Assembly (NCBI GenBank): GCA_947184155.2
Contig: CAMXCT020002087.1
Coordinates: 1-64,000, forward strand
Length of the DNA: 64,000 bases
Direction: 5' to 3'
From: Cladocopium goreaui
Lineage: Eukaryota; Sar; Dinophyceae; Suessiales; Symbiodiniaceae
Shown here: piece by piece, positions 17,503-29,145 of the stretch
Layout of the letters: each line of letters begins with the position of its first letter
Numbering within the stretch: position 1 is the first letter of the stretch
Notes under the pieces: model-generated
Databases searched by the model: none
What the model saw: the letters and a program-made list of their open reading frames with translations, nothing else
Told to the model about the DNA's origin: nothing
Translations under genes and position numbers: made by a program

Positions 17503-17907
17503 GTTGAAAAACAACGAGGGTCTTCGATATCCACAGGGATCTTGATGTTTTCCTCTAAAGCAGGGATCCTGTAGGGGTCTCAAGGTATTTTTGTATTTTG
17601 ATAAATGTTTTCACCGGAAAATTTACCGATTACCATGGATTACGATTGATGGGAGTGGAGACCAGGATTGACCAGGGGAATTTATGAAACGTCAATTTCA
17701 TATATGCTGATGTTACATAACTTTTCTCATTTCGCATCCTGGGATTCGAGATATTCAAGTCCCCAAGCCGCATCAGACAAAGGATGGCTTAAATACAATC
17801 GCTTAGATCTTTGCGCCGGTGGGGTCATGCCACCATGGCTTCCCTTAGCATGTTATAACCAGGTTTTCACCTATGGGATGATGATCCCCAATGATCATCA
17901 TATTGTT

Positions 17908-17910
17908 AAA

Positions 17911-17943
<33 letters not shown>

Positions 17944-18042
17944 GGTGGTGTTGTTGGTGTTGGTGGTGTTGTTGGTGTTGTTGGTGTTGTTGTTGTTGTT
18001 GTTCTTGTTGTTCTTGTTGTTCTTGTTGTTGTTGTTGTTGTT
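17908..18042. repeat. GTT/GGT microsatellite
   Basis: Trinucleotide run (GTT)n with GGT and CTT interruptions on the + strand. The Gly/Val or Leu-rich frames over it are artefacts. Confidence 0.95.
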
Positions 18043-18570
18043 TGATGTTGTTTGTATATTCCCATTATATTCCCATTATATTCCCATTATATTATATTCC
18101 CATTATATTACATTCCCAATATATTCCCGTTATATCCTTGTCTCGATGGTATCATGAAATGGTTGGCTATATAACCCCATGTTTGATCGCCCTGGGTCAG
18201 ATTAAATACTCCAAAAAAACACTACCCTGGTGGAATACTCCTACTATATATCAAATCCTTCTATATCCATCAACACACGACTATTTTAAGACCCGTACAT
18301 CAACATCCGAAGACATCCATGAATCCACTGATCTGAACATAAAAAAACGTTTTGTTTCCGAAACATAGGGTACTGCAAAATCCACAGGTTTATCATCAGA
18401 TGCCCGCTTAAGTTGTCATTTTACCCCTCTTTCAGACACACCAATATTGGATATAGTTGGTTGTAAATATCCCCATGATATATATATATATATATATTTG
18501 TGTGATTCACCATGTTTTGTTGGTGCGACCCAGTATTTATATGTATTTATTTCATATTGACTATTTTCTG

Positions 18571-18660
18571 GATTAATTACAATGACCTTACTGTGACGTC
18601 ACTGAATGATAGTATCATCCCCAAATGGTTTTATTATAACAGTTATTTTCAGGTTGGTAA
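18571..18660. repeat. Family C element, copy 3
   Basis: GGATTAATTACAATGACCTT, then GTGACGTCACTGAATGATAG, parallels the copies at 11460 and 12826. Confidence 0.5.
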
Positions 18661-18799
18661 ATTAGCTAAACAATCAGCCAGATTATTTTATATATGTATA
18701 TATATATATATGCTACCCCGCCCCCCAAGACCCACCTTTTCAGATAGGAATAAGGCCACAAAAATAACATATACCCACATACACATATAAATAAAGTAG

Positions 18800-20582
18800 A
18801 CAAAAACAACGAACAAATTAAAACAGTAGAGCCCTTTAAAGAAAAAGGATCCCTACAAAATATAGAGCATTCCTCTGAACATGAAGCGTTTCTCTCTGAA
18901 GAAATGCAGTGTTTCTTTCAGAAAATTATTCGGCCTTTGTTCAATCATACAGTATTTCTTTCAAAAATAAGAAGCACTAATTATTTCTGCAAGAGAACCA
19001 CAAGTGTGGACAGATTATCAATAAATAGATCAGAATTCCTTCCTTTCATTTTTCTTGTAAGACCATTCTTAAGGAACAACTTAATTTCTTCAAAATCATT
19101 GCCTTCAAGACACGGTATTTTTTTAAACCTTAAGTAAGAAATAGTATTCTTATAGAATAAAACCATGTTTAAGGAAAGATGCAATACATCCTTTAATGAA
19201 GTTCATCCTCTCGCTCATGTTTTCTGCCTGACATCTGTTCTTAAAAGATAGACTTTACTTCTTCAAAATAATGTTGCCTGTGTTTTCAGATGTTTCACCC
19301 AAATGGAAGGTCATATTGCATACACACAACCATGACCTGTATCTTAAAAAAAAAACTACATGGACAACGGTGCATAGACGGTCGTGGCGTTTTGTGAGTT
19401 TCAATGTACTTCGGCACTGTTTGAAGTACACCGTTACAGTGGTTTTCACATGCATCCAATTTTTCTTGCTTTGACAGTGGTTATTCCATGCTAAAGTTGC
19501 AAAACATGTAGTTTTACCACAGCGAGGTGTTAATTTTCAGTTTTTTTTGATTTGACGCAACTAATTCGGTTCGGATGTTTTTTCTTCATGGCGTGGGTCA
19601 CAGCAGTTCTTCGAGCTTTGCTAGAAATTTCTTGGGTGTTGTTGTTCCAAGACTTTGTCTCCCACACCATCTATATAAGTCTATGTATATATATATACAG
19701 TATATAGTCAGGAACGCTGGGGTGCATCTTGCTTTGCCCTTTATCTTTGTACTTAAGGTACATTGGCTTTGGCAAAAAGCCTTTCAAATTTTGCCAAGTT
19801 CTCTCTATATAACATTTGTGTCCCTGCAACGGACATACCGAAGTGAAATTGTTAACTTGAGGAGTATCTGTGGAATTGCAGGAGAACGTATCCAGGGCAG
19901 CATGCGTGTGAGCAATGCACAGCGCATGACGTTATTAGCCCCACCCCACCCACCCCACCCAGCCCATGTCGAGGTATGCGCAGCTGGCATGATGCATCTG
20001 TGGAATTGCAGGAGAACGTACACTAGGCCAGCATGCGTGTGAGAACGCAAAGCTCACGACGTTATTAGCCCCACCCCACCCCACCCCCCAAACAATGTGC
20101 AAAAAACTACAAAAACACACGGCCGTCTACGCGCCGTGGGCCAAACTACATACACCACAGGGTCCTACTTCATAGAAACGTTTCTTTGTATTATTGCATG
20201 GCTTTCAATCAAATGGTTCACTCCCTTGTGAAGGAGGCTCTGCACATACTTGCACCAACACTTTCTTTCAGGAATACCAAAATCGGTTAAAATGGTTACT
20301 TAAAAAGGATTTCATTCTGTCGTAATGCTGCTGTTCTCTTTCCATAATTTCCTTTGGCTTTTCAAGAGAACTTTGCACAGAAGTAGGCCTCTTTGAACAT
20401 AGTTTTACATTCAGTTCAAATAAATGCTGCAGTCCTTTATGTAAGGTGCCTGTACAGAATGATGTCACTTTACGCAAGAAATGATGCGGCTTTATGCGAG
20501 GAATGTCATGTTTGTTGAAAAATACTGCTGCACAAGGCCTATATTGGAGGATGTTGCTTTGACAATAAACTTCAAAGTCCAT
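18800..20582 (-). pseudogene. Possible decayed minus-strand coding sequence, unrecognised
   Basis: Minus-strand frames at 20268-20582 (104 aa: many basic residues, ends NHFNRFWYS), 19255-19455 and 18981-19184 (e.g. KKIPCLEGNDFEEIKLFLKN) look more protein-like than random AT-rich DNA, but they are separated by stops and I cannot assign a family. It could be an old transposase or host pseudogene. Weak. Confidence 0.2.
19867..20095. repeat. 130-bp tandem duplication ending in (CCCCA)n
   Basis: TCTGTGGAATTGCAGGAGAA starts at 19867 and again at 19997. Both copies continue through GCATGCGTGTGAG and GACGTTATTAGCCCCACCCC. A similar TTATTACGCCCCC…CCCACCC block occurs at 35623-35665, so it may be a dispersed family. 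Confidence 0.8.
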
Positions 20583-21092
20583 GCCGAAACTTGTTACTTA
20601 CTATTATTGTTTCTAGTCTTGGCTGTCTTGGTTGCCTTGTATTTCCTTCCATGGTTTTAAGTAACTTTCTGGGAGGGTGCTCAACCCATCAGAAAGCCAA
20701 CAAAAATGCACACCTGGATGATGTCCATGAGAGGTGGCTGGGTAAACATGGTGTTTGCTTTAATCTCCATACTTGCAAGTGTGTGCTTTGCTTACCACCC
20801 CAATTTTTAGACTTATGCAATATCTTGCTGAACCTACTGCTGCTACTCTTAAAGGATGTGGATATGCATTACAACAAAACCTTGAGAAAACAAAACAAAC
20901 TAAAACAACAATTGTTCAGATAATGTCTGGTCTGAAGCTCATGATTTGTCTCTTTGGTATTACATCTATATTTTTTTGTTTTGACATCTAAAAAGAACTC
21001 AAGTTTTTTTTGATAATATGCCCTTAGCAGAACGGCCGGGCATTTGCAAGAAATTGCAATTTCTGATGGCTGACAATGCTCTAAGTACCTGG

Positions 21093-21237
21093 TTTCAAGA
21101 TTCAAGATTCAAGGCTCAGACAAAACTTCTTGGATCCAACCTCTCTGGGTTCAAGATTCAAGATGCAAGATTCAAGGCTGAAGCCCCCTTGGATTTAAGA
21201 AGTTTTTTTTAGATCTCGAATCTTGAATCTTGAATCC
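21093..21237. repeat. TTCAAGATTC inverted-repeat element, family D, copy 2
   Basis: Its left end TTTCAAGATTCAAGATTC and right end GAATCTTGAATCTTGAATCC are inverted repeats about 145 bp apart, with internal copies of the word at 21150-21175. Same family as 1328-1465. Confidence 0.7.
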
Positions 21238-21543
21238 GATGTAGGGAAGGTTGGGATGGCAACAAAGTTGCAAACAAAAACAATGTTTGATCCAAAAAAA
21301 CAAAAACTGAGTTTTGAAGTCAGAAATGTATTTAAAAGACCCTGTAAATACCGCAAACTTTGCTTAAAGGGTGGGTCTTGAGGGGGGACCATCTGGTAAA
21401 CTCCTATAATATTATTTACATCCCACGAATTTGGCGTAATGTTAGTAAAGCAATAATAAGCCACCCATATTTTGATGGTGTATACCACCCATAAACATTG
21501 TGATTTTGGGGATGCTTCCTATGGGGGACCCCCATCTCCTCAG

Positions 21544-21635
21544 GCGCTGTGCTCAGCCTTTTGGGCCGCGCAGCACAGTGGCAGAGCGCCCTGCAATTTT
21601 TGCGGAGCTTCCAGAGGCAGCGCTGCGATCCTTGC
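21544..21635 (+). CDS. PPR-like exon
   Basis: After ATCTCCTCAG|G it reads AVLSLLGRAAQWQSALQFLR then SFQRQRCD. A-A-Q-W-Q-S-A-L-Q-F-L-R-S-F-Q is a canonical PPR second helix. The frame stays open past the likely exon end, so the 3' boundary is approximate. Confidence 0.7.
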
Positions 21636-21704
21636 CGCGCATGGGAGAAGTCGAAAATCCATAGAAAACCATCTAGCAATGGGAATTGAAAATGGGGATA
21701 TACA

Positions 21705-21808
21705 TGGGTGTGTCTGAAAATAGTGTACCCCTAAACCCAATGGTTAATGATCATTATCCCTATTAAATGGCTATAATTGGGAATATACCCTATTTTCAGA
21801 CAAACCCA
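21705..21808. repeat. Inverted-repeat element, family B, copy 2
   Basis: GGGTGTGTCTGAAAATAGTG … CCCTATTTTCAGACAAACCC, near-perfect inverted ends, 104 bp, no coding. Compare 700-810 and the left end at 63956. Confidence 0.75.
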
Positions 21809-22049
21809 CATAGTGTGTGGATGTGTTTGGGCCTATTCGTAGGTACAACGAGACAAGCATAGTGATTACTTTTTTAAGTTGGCATATCGGGACCCTGTAA
21901 GCATGCTTTCTATATCTGTGTATCATTTTGTATCCACTTATATAGTGGTTTTCCCTGCTAAGTAACTTGTGCGGAGTCATATTCCAGGTACCCATTGGAT
22001 AGTCCATCTTGAGGGTCCAATCAAAGCTGCAAAACAATTACGCTCTGGC

Positions 22050-22155
22050 CATAGATGGCTGGCTGGGAAATCCCTAATCTATATAAATAGTAGTTTTAGT
22101 GGGAATTCATCCAATTATGGCTGATTTTCCAGCCAGCCAGCCAGAGGGTAGCTGG
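22050..22155. repeat. Unclassified inverted repeat
   Basis: GATGGCTGGCTGGGAAATC near 22055 is mirrored by GATTTTCCAGCCAGCCAGCC near 22123, about 60-70 bp apart. It ends CCAGAGGGTAGCTGG, which recalls family A ends. Confidence 0.5.
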
Positions 22156-23154
22156 TACTGTAGTGCGGACGTATGAACTTATATATTCTTATATATACGT
22201 ACGTTTTTGTTGGCGATTAGCTTCTGGTGAGTTAACATCTATGGCCACAGGTGATTTACCTATTCAACAGCTGTGGTTTTCCATAGCTGGAAGATCCATC
22301 TGCGCCTTGAGAGGCCGGCAAATTCATCTTTTCATGTGGCCCCCTAATCAAAAAGATCTGGTGAATCTTAGACAGTGGATTGGTACTTTAGTTTCAAGTT
22401 TTAATGTATATAATATATATAATATAGTACATATATATATATATAGTAACTATATATATATATATTACGGTAATATACAGTAAATGGGTTTACCTTGAAC
22501 CTCCAACTACCCATAATGAATCATAATGATGGGCATTTTAGCCGATTATTTTATTTATTTAGTACGCTTACCTATTCTTGAGTACTTGGAGGGTCCATCG
22601 ATATATACTGACCAGCCAGTGTTTCAATGGCGCATCTAAGATTGGCCATGTTCTGTTGTGCACGCACCAGCGCTGTGACCCTCAACACACCCACCAATTA
22701 GTTAGTTCAACAAAAACGGGCAAAGTGGCTGAAGTGAATGAGGGTCTAAGCGGATGTCTCGAAAATATGTAACCCCATTCCATCCATACCGTTGAACAAT
22801 TTGAAATGGTCATGAATTGGGGAGTACCATGGTATGTATGATATATATATATATATATGTATTTATTTATTTAATTGTATATCATGATTTTGAGACAAAG
22901 CAAGATGGAATTCAAAGGTCAATTGTGCTTGACAATTGAGTCGGAAATGAACACCGTGGATCCAGCTGTAGCTTCGGAAGTATGACTGGGGTATGATTTG
23001 GGGGGTTAAGTACCTTCTCAGGAGTACTTGGATCCATAGATATCCATAGGCTATGGTAGATTCATGTAGATTCCTAGAGAGATCTAGAGGGGAAGAATTC
23101 ATGACTTTACAAAAACATAGGTCGTAGAATCTTGTGATTTTCATCCACATTGAG

Positions 23155-23228
23155 GAGGACATCGTGGTGTACAACGCCGCAGTGAGCGCTTGTGAGAAGG
23201 GACCTTTGGGCGTCCAGGGAACGTGGAG
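23155..23228 (+). CDS. PPR-like exon
   Basis: Between ACATTGAG|G and |GTTTAA. It reads EDIVVYNAAVSACEKGPLGV then QGTWR. Clear Y-N-A-A-V-S-A-C-E-K-G core. Confidence 0.8.
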
Positions 23229-23710
23229 GTTTAACTTTTGAAACATGGGATTGAACTGCAACAATCACCAAAAAATAGGGTTGAACCATGTTGAACCATA
23301 AAAAAAAGTTGGCGTTTTATTTTGCAAAGCGTGGGGTGAGACAAAGACAACTGAGAATTTCACGGATCAAACAAAATTGTGTAAGTCCAACTTTAAGATC
23401 CAACGTGGCAAGAGTGCAATTCTTGTTGATTAAACTGATTAAACCATGAGGTTCTCAGACTTAGGCTGAAATCCAAACCAATTCGACCACTTCGGTGAAT
23501 GGTGTCCGGTGCGTCTTGGGATGATCCCAGTCTTGCGTACAACTTTGTGGATGTTTTTTCATGATTTATATGTGCAAAATATGTATAGGATATATGATGT
23601 ATGCATTGTATATGTAACATATATATATATATAGAGATCTGAAATATACGTACATATATGTACACAAAGTTGATACATTGTATGTATGTTGCATGCTGCT
23701 CACCCACCAG

Positions 23711-23801
23711 CCGTTTCGCTCCATGCCAAGGAGAGCAATGGACTTGGGCTTTGCAGTTGATCTCTGACCTGCAGGAGAAGAGACTCCAAGGCAGGGAGCG
23801 G
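23711..23801 (+). CDS. PPR-like exon
   Basis: Between CACCCACCAG| and |GTATGC. It reads RFAPCQGEQWTWALQLISDL then QEKRLQGRER. C-Q-G-E-Q-W-T-W-A-L-Q-L-I-S-D-L-Q is the second half of a PPR, complementing the first half at 23155-23228. The minus-strand frames over this stretch are shadows. Confidence 0.75.
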
Positions 23802-24174
23802 GTATGCCAGAGAAACATATGATGACACAATGGGATATCACTGATATCACCATGGATAAAATGTGAAATGAATATCACCAGATAATAGTGGCACCGTGAA
23901 GCGGCCCCAGCCATTCTGAATGGGTCCAGTGGAGATAATAGATGTGGTGTATGTTGAAGGTGGATCCCAGTGTTGCTGCCTGCAGGCTGGGCCCATGAGA
24001 TTCTCCACTGCCTGTGATATTTGTAGCTTATCATGGTTCAAAGCCAAATTTCCAGAGCTATCTGCTCTTCACATTTTGTTGGTGTTATTGGTGGGTATTT
24101 CTATGTGTCCTTGCGCCATTGGTTTGTTCTTAGATCCCGAACACCTCCCATCTGGTGTTTCTATTGGCCTGCAG

Positions 24175-24255
24175 GAACAGTGATCACCTACAATGCTCTG
24201 TTGAGTGCATGTGAAAAAGCGGGCCAGTGGCAGCAAGCGTTGCACCTCGGCGTTT
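24175..24255 (+). CDS. PPR-like exon
   Basis: After GCCTGCAG|G it reads TVITYNALLSACEKAGQWQQ then ALHLGVFL. It is the most canonical repeat core here. The 3' boundary is unclear because the frame runs on into AT-rich sequence. Confidence 0.8.
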
Positions 24256-24300
24256 TCTTGGCAATATCAATTTACAGATATCTACAGATTTTCTGAAGTT

Positions 24301-24410
24301 TAGCCTCCAGTAATCATGGAAAAATGAACATCCCAGCTATAGCAGCTCCATTCACAGGGACTTGATGGGAATTGTCGCCATGTTTGATTACCAGAGGGTA
24401 GCTGGCCCCT
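24301..24410. repeat. Family A inverted-repeat element, diverged copy
   Basis: TAGCCTCCAGTAATCATGG … CATGTTTGATTACCAGAGGG: inverted ends related to the TACCCTCTGGTAA family, about 110 bp. Confidence 0.5.
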
Positions 24411-24661
24411 TTCCAGGTCTCCTGGAGGCTCCAAGTCGACGGATGAGCCGAATGACTGGTGGTTGAAAAAATCGTTGTCCATCCAACAGCAGATTGCAAG
24501 ATGATTTATGGATATCTATATGGTATACCCATGTGGTATACCCATGGAGACCCCCAATTGATCAATGCTGAAAATCATCGTCAAATCCGCTTTTCGAAAG
24601 TTTCTTGGGAGGCATCCTCTATTTGAAATCACACACGCACACCCAACATCATGTTGATGCT

Positions 24662-24786
24662 TACCCCAGGGTAAACTAACATATATACACATAGATGTGG
24701 AAAACCCACGGATTCCCTAGAAAAATGATCTACAAATGGTGGGTTTTCCACATCTATGATCTATGTTTGTTTATATGATGGTATAT
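24662..24786. repeat. Hairpin element related to family A
   Basis: It starts TACCCCAGGGTAAACTAAC. CATAGATGTGGAAAACCCAC (from about 24689) is matched by GTGGGTTTTCCACATCTATG (from about 24738), a long inverted repeat. Confidence 0.6.
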
Positions 24787-25636
24787 GTTATACTTATTAT
24801 ATATGTGTATATATATATACTGTACACCATTTAATATTCTCATTATACAGTGTATAATATGTATATAATATATATATATATATCAATCCACATTGTTTTG
24901 GTGTCATTGGCATCTTGAGTCTCAGGCAACTGTTGGCGTGTTTGCTTCGAAGAGAGGCACAACAGGCGGGGTTTGGCGATACATGGAAGATTGAATCAAC
25001 AAAAGTGGTGCATAAAACCCAATTCGTGATAGCGATTTCCCTACAGAAGCTGTTCTCGAGTTTATTTTTTCGATATTTGCTCATGGTGGCGAAGGTTGTA
25101 GCATGGTTTGAACTGCGATATTCTCACGTACTAACTAACATATTCATTTGTCAAACTCGGGGGATTTCGTCAACAAAATCACAGATGTTTCCAAACCACA
25201 AAAGAAAAGCTGTGTTGACCGCCTGTTGGTCATCACCTCCGAGCCCCCCTCCCATTTTGAAAGTGGATGGTAGCACTGGTTCGTCCCAGTGAATGATGCG
25301 GATTGATATCATTGTGGGATATATTGTGGGATTATATATATATATATATCATCACGATTTGTTTTTTGTTTTGTTTGGTCAGTTGCTAAATTACAAGCCA
25401 TATTCATTGCCTCTTAGCACCATGTGTTATGAGTGCTGCAGGAGTCTCGATCGCTGGTGGCCAAGCTTGAGAAACTATCACCACTTCCCACAGCAAAATG
25501 CTGTAACCCCTTGGCTAAACATTCCATACATGGAGCATATGGCGAGGGCGAAATATGATATGAAACATGTATTTTGTTTGGGGATCTGTGTGGTGATTCG
25601 CTGATTTCCAAGTTGCCAACCTCTATGAGTGGCCAG

Positions 25637-25687
25637 GATCTCATTACCTACAACGCTGCTATGAGTGCTTGTGCCTGGATCATTAAA
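25637..25687 (+). CDS. PPR-like exon
   Basis: After AGTGGCCAG|G it reads DLITYNAAMSACAWIIK, then a possible GTGCGA donor. D-L-I-T-Y-N-A-A-M-S-A-C is diagnostic, after which the repeat departs from consensus. Confidence 0.75.
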
Positions 25688-25735
25688 GTGCGACCAGGAA
25701 GTTCCTATAGATTTTGGTTTGATTGAAAGTGAAGA

Positions 25736-25839
25736 TACCCTCTGGTAAACTAACATTGCTATGGAAAATCACCATTTTTAATGGGAAAATCAACTACAAA
25801 TGGCACTTTTCAATAGCTATGTTAAATTACCAGAGGGTA
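25736..25839. repeat. Family A inverted-repeat element (MITE-like), copy 1
   Basis: TACCCTCTGGTAAACTAAC … GTTAAATTACCAGAGGGTA, 104 bp, with a near-palindromic body (CTATGGAAAATCACCATTTT / AAATGGCACTTTTCAATAG). Related copies are at 53882, 55222 and 56467. Confidence 0.85.
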
Positions 25840-26334
25840 ACATGTGTACCCGTGATTCCAAGGCTTGTTGGATACAGTGGTCAATCTTGATTGGCCTGGC
25901 CTCCATGCGTGTATCTCTCATTCCAGCATTTCAATCTCTGGTGAGGTGCTTGTGTGAGTTGCAGAATGATTGTGATGTCATATTTATTCTTTTGAAATTG
26001 CGATTTTGGGGATGCCCAGTTTTTATCATCTCCATTTTGATTTGAAAAAACAAAACATGTGGTTTTACTATAGCAATCTATAGCATGATCTGAGATATGA
26101 GGAACAAAGACAAAGGGTTGTTCACAAAAGCAGTGCCTTGTTATAATAACACAAACTGGGAGTTGAGCAAGCACACACTTGGAATTTGATCAAACACATG
26201 CATTCTACATCGTTTAACTGATAATCAAGAATCACAAGGGCATGCCTACCATCGCCTACCCAAAAAGCAAGAGGTTTTACCCCTCTGGGCCCGAAACCTG
26301 CTCACGCATCTCACGCCAGCCAAAAGTGGCCTAG

Positions 26335-26415
26335 GTGAAAAGGGTGAGAACTGGCAGAAAGCATTGTCTTTGTTTCTTGCAGCACGCATAGCGACAAATT
26401 ACCACCAAGTCACAA
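26335..26415 (+). CDS. PPR-like exon
   Basis: After GTGGCCTAG|G the frame reads EKGENWQKALSLFLAARIAT then NYHQ. E-K-G-E-N-W-Q-K-A-L-S-L-F-L-A-A is a standard second helix. The 3' boundary is approximate. Confidence 0.7.
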
Positions 26416-27329
26416 CTGCTGGGTGACATGGTGTGACCGTTGGACCCCAAAAGGTTGTTTGTAAGGAATGACTCGGAATGACACAAGATGATTCTACACA
26501 CTATTTGAATCGTTGAAATTGATGGAATATGATGGAATATATTATCATCATACGTAAAGAAAATTAAAGAAATAATTCCAGTGTTACAGTGATACTCACG
26601 TGTTGACTTCCCTGATTCCAGTGTATTGAGCATGTATTCTAAAGGGGCGTTACCCACACCAGCCGTTCAATACATGCAATCTGCTGTCCGTCTAGGAAGT
26701 ACCCAGTTGAGACTTGACATATAGTGCCACCATAGCCATAATTCACAGATCACGTGGAGATGTTTATTGTCTTTTTATTTTGAACATCATACAATGATGA
26801 GGGACCCAACAGTTGCAACCCTAGGCCCTTGGCCTCAAGTTATCCTTGAGATTTTCGGGAAAATATCAACTAATTGGATCTAATTGGCACCCATTTGCCC
26901 TGATGTATTCTTGAACATGTGTTTTTTACTCTGCAAAACATTGCTGGTGTCATCCAACCAAAAAAAATGGTGGACCTGGATCAGGAAACCTAGGGAAATC
27001 ATTGTGGGCCTTGGGCAGTGGACTATGCTGTGTATCCTGGAAGCCAAGGCATTCCTCCAGGATGGACGGTTTTTTCTTTGGATTCGACCTCCAGAATCAG
27101 GGGAAATGTTGGGTTCGAAATATGTCTAGAGTGGACGTATCTTTGTCCATGCAACAAGTGTATATATATATATAATTATACTAATTATATATATATACAT
27201 AGTTATATTGATATACCATTATGTATGTATGTATATATATATACAGTACATATTTCCATGACATTGCATTGGGCTACATTTATTAGGTGATTACTTGAAC
27301 CCAAAATACACATCACCAGACACCTATCT

Positions 27330-27530
27330 TGTTGCAGTGTACCTAGAAATGCCCACAGCATACATACTTCCCGGAGAGCATCCCCCATGGATGCAGCTGC
27401 GACCTCAACGCGAGGTTTGAGATGTTGCAGGAGAAACACTTCGAAGCCGCCGCTTGGCAGAGGATAGAACTGTACTCTGCAAAGCAACTGCTGAATGCTG
27501 TACCTACTGGGACAATGATAGTCATCCTGG
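27330..27530 (+). CDS. Doubtful degenerate PPR-like exon
   Basis: After CTTGTTGCAG| one frame contains EMLQEKHFEAAAWQRIELYS then AKQLLNA, with PPR-like W spacing and raised GC. The diagnostic N-A-x-I-S-A-C is absent. Confidence 0.25.
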
Positions 27531-28001
27531 AGAAGATAGAATATGGACTGTTCAGAGATATTCCCATTTTAAGAGTTTTTAAGTGATGTTTTGAAATGTC
27601 CATTATCTACTTCAGGGTGATGATAAATTGTGGTCATGTTTGATGGAGGAACGATCTCTCCTGTCAGCTGTTAAAGTCGTTGTATTTGAAAGGAGTAACG
27701 ATGCTACTTGCACGCACTTCTAAATAAGACTGAAAGTACTGGTATAGCCTGACGTATTAAAAGACCACGGTATGGTTTGCCGCTTCAATCTTCTAGGACA
27801 TTCATGCGTTTCTTTCCGTCACTAATCTACTATGTATCGTAAGAAGTTCATTTGATAAGTGCTGTTGGTTTCAGCCATGTGCTGTTTTCCATTCTATCCT
27901 AAGTCATATTTTGATCTTTAAGCTATTCACCATTCTCTAAATACCATTGGCACGGGTACCTGAACTGAAGAACCAACCAGTCTATGTTGTTTTTCTCTCA
28001 G

Positions 28002-28109
28002 GATTTGATCTCCTACAACGCATGCATCAGTGCATGTGAGAAAGCAGGTCAGTGGTTACAAGCCTTGAAGCTGTTACACCAACTGCAAGGGCAAAAACTG
28101 CAAGGCGAT
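28002..28109 (+). CDS. PPR exon, full 36-codon repeat
   Basis: Between TTTCTCTCAG|G and |GTGATC, exactly 108 bp. It reads DLISYNACISACEKAGQWLQ then ALKLLHQLQGQKLQGD. It holds both helices in one exon, with phase-0 ends. Confidence 0.88.
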
Positions 28110-28305
28110 GTGATCATGTCACCTGGATGCAGCTTTTTCGTCGTGTGGGATTCAACTGGTCGATGATGTGTCCCGGAAAAAAGGTGAACATTCCAAGAAA
28201 TGGAAAGGGTATCCCAAGAAAGTGCAATCACAATCAATCTAACAATAAAGATGTTTAAAAGCGATGGTTCATCCTTTAATGGAAATGGAGTTCCCAAATT
28301 TTGAG

Positions 28306-28416
28306 AGTGGCCGGAGGTACTCTTCTGCCATCTCTGCATGTGAGAAGGGCAGACGCTGGGAACGTGCCATTCAACTCCTGCGAGATCTTCAGAACGAACA
28401 GCTGGAAGGCGGGACA
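28306..28416 (+). CDS. PPR-like exon
   Basis: After TTTTGAG| it reads SGRRYSSAISACEKGRRWER then AIQLLRDLQNEQLEGGT, then TGA. A complete helix pair. If not spliced before the TGA this would be a terminal exon; a donor before the stop is not obvious. Confidence 0.8.
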
Positions 28417-29071
28417 TGAAGTGCACTGATAAATCATTTCTTGATGATGTGATTCATTCCCCAATTCCCCAATTCTGGATTGTTTATCAACATGTATTTT
28501 CAAAGTGTCTCAGCTCTAGGCTAAATATTATACATGAAGCATTTTGGTGGACGCTGTTTGGTGTTGTTTCTGTCACTTCATTGAGTACACATCAAACAAC
28601 GGTGGTTGACTGGTTTGTTGGGGAAATCTGCAGGAAACCCTGAGATTTGAGGCAGTAACAACCATGGGAAATCCGGTTGTGTCAGATTTTCCCTAACAAA
28701 CTGATCCATTGAGGCAATGTCATGGATGGTTGCGAAATCCTGCACCAGTTGATAGGTGGTTAATCCCATTATTTCTAGGGTTTCAACCATCCTTTTGGTG
28801 GTGCAGGATTTCTTCCATCCGTAGTAGGGGTTGAGCCCCAGGTTTTTTTTCAACTAGGAGCCTCCACAGGGCTGGTTGGTGGTTGAACATGTTTTGGATC
28901 TTGACTTTGCTCGGGACTATCACTATATTCTTATATGTCATGGTCAAGACAGAATTTGACCATAGCCCAGTTCCTGAAGGTCAATGATATCATATGATAT
29001 CTTCGGCAATCTCCATTTCATTTTTTTCGAATACCCAATTTTCTGATGTTCAGATTGTTCCACGTCGCCAG

Positions 29072-29145
29072 GCAACGTGGTGTCTTACAGTTCAGCCATT
29101 AGTGCATGCGACAAAGGAGCGGAGTGCCTGGGTCACACTGGAAAT
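29072..29145 (+). CDS. PPR-like exon
   Basis: After CGTCGCCAG|G it reads NVVSYSSAISACDKGAECLG. Core S-Y-S-S-A-I-S-A-C-D-K-G. The likely donor is GTCACA just after CTGG. Confidence 0.78.

Larger units (their letters stand above)
17503..21543. other. Long intron tract
   Basis: Contents: (GTT/GGT)n at 17908-18042, ATTCCCATTAT repeats at 18058-18120, family C copy 3 (18571-18660), an AT-rich stretch with possible minus-strand coding remnants (18800-20582), a 130-bp tandem duplication (19867-20095) and a family D element (21093-21237). No PPR exon was recognised. Confidence 0.5.

Noticed and set aside
19935..20092. CCCCACCC runs as telomere repeats
   Set aside because: Short, irregular and inside a 130-bp tandem duplication. 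Not a telomere-type array.
22578..22772. Possible PPR exon (FNGASKIGHVLLCTHQRC)
   Set aside because: Only a loose resemblance to the first helix, with no acceptor or donor in sensible places.
22863..24047. Minus-strand frames over 22.9-24.0 kb
   Set aside because: They overlap two clear + strand PPR exons (23155, 23711) and show no family motif.
25435..25500. Possible exon after GAGTGCTGCAG (ESRSLVAKLEKLSPLPTAKC)
   Set aside because: The acceptor is good, but there is no PPR core, no donor and no other support.
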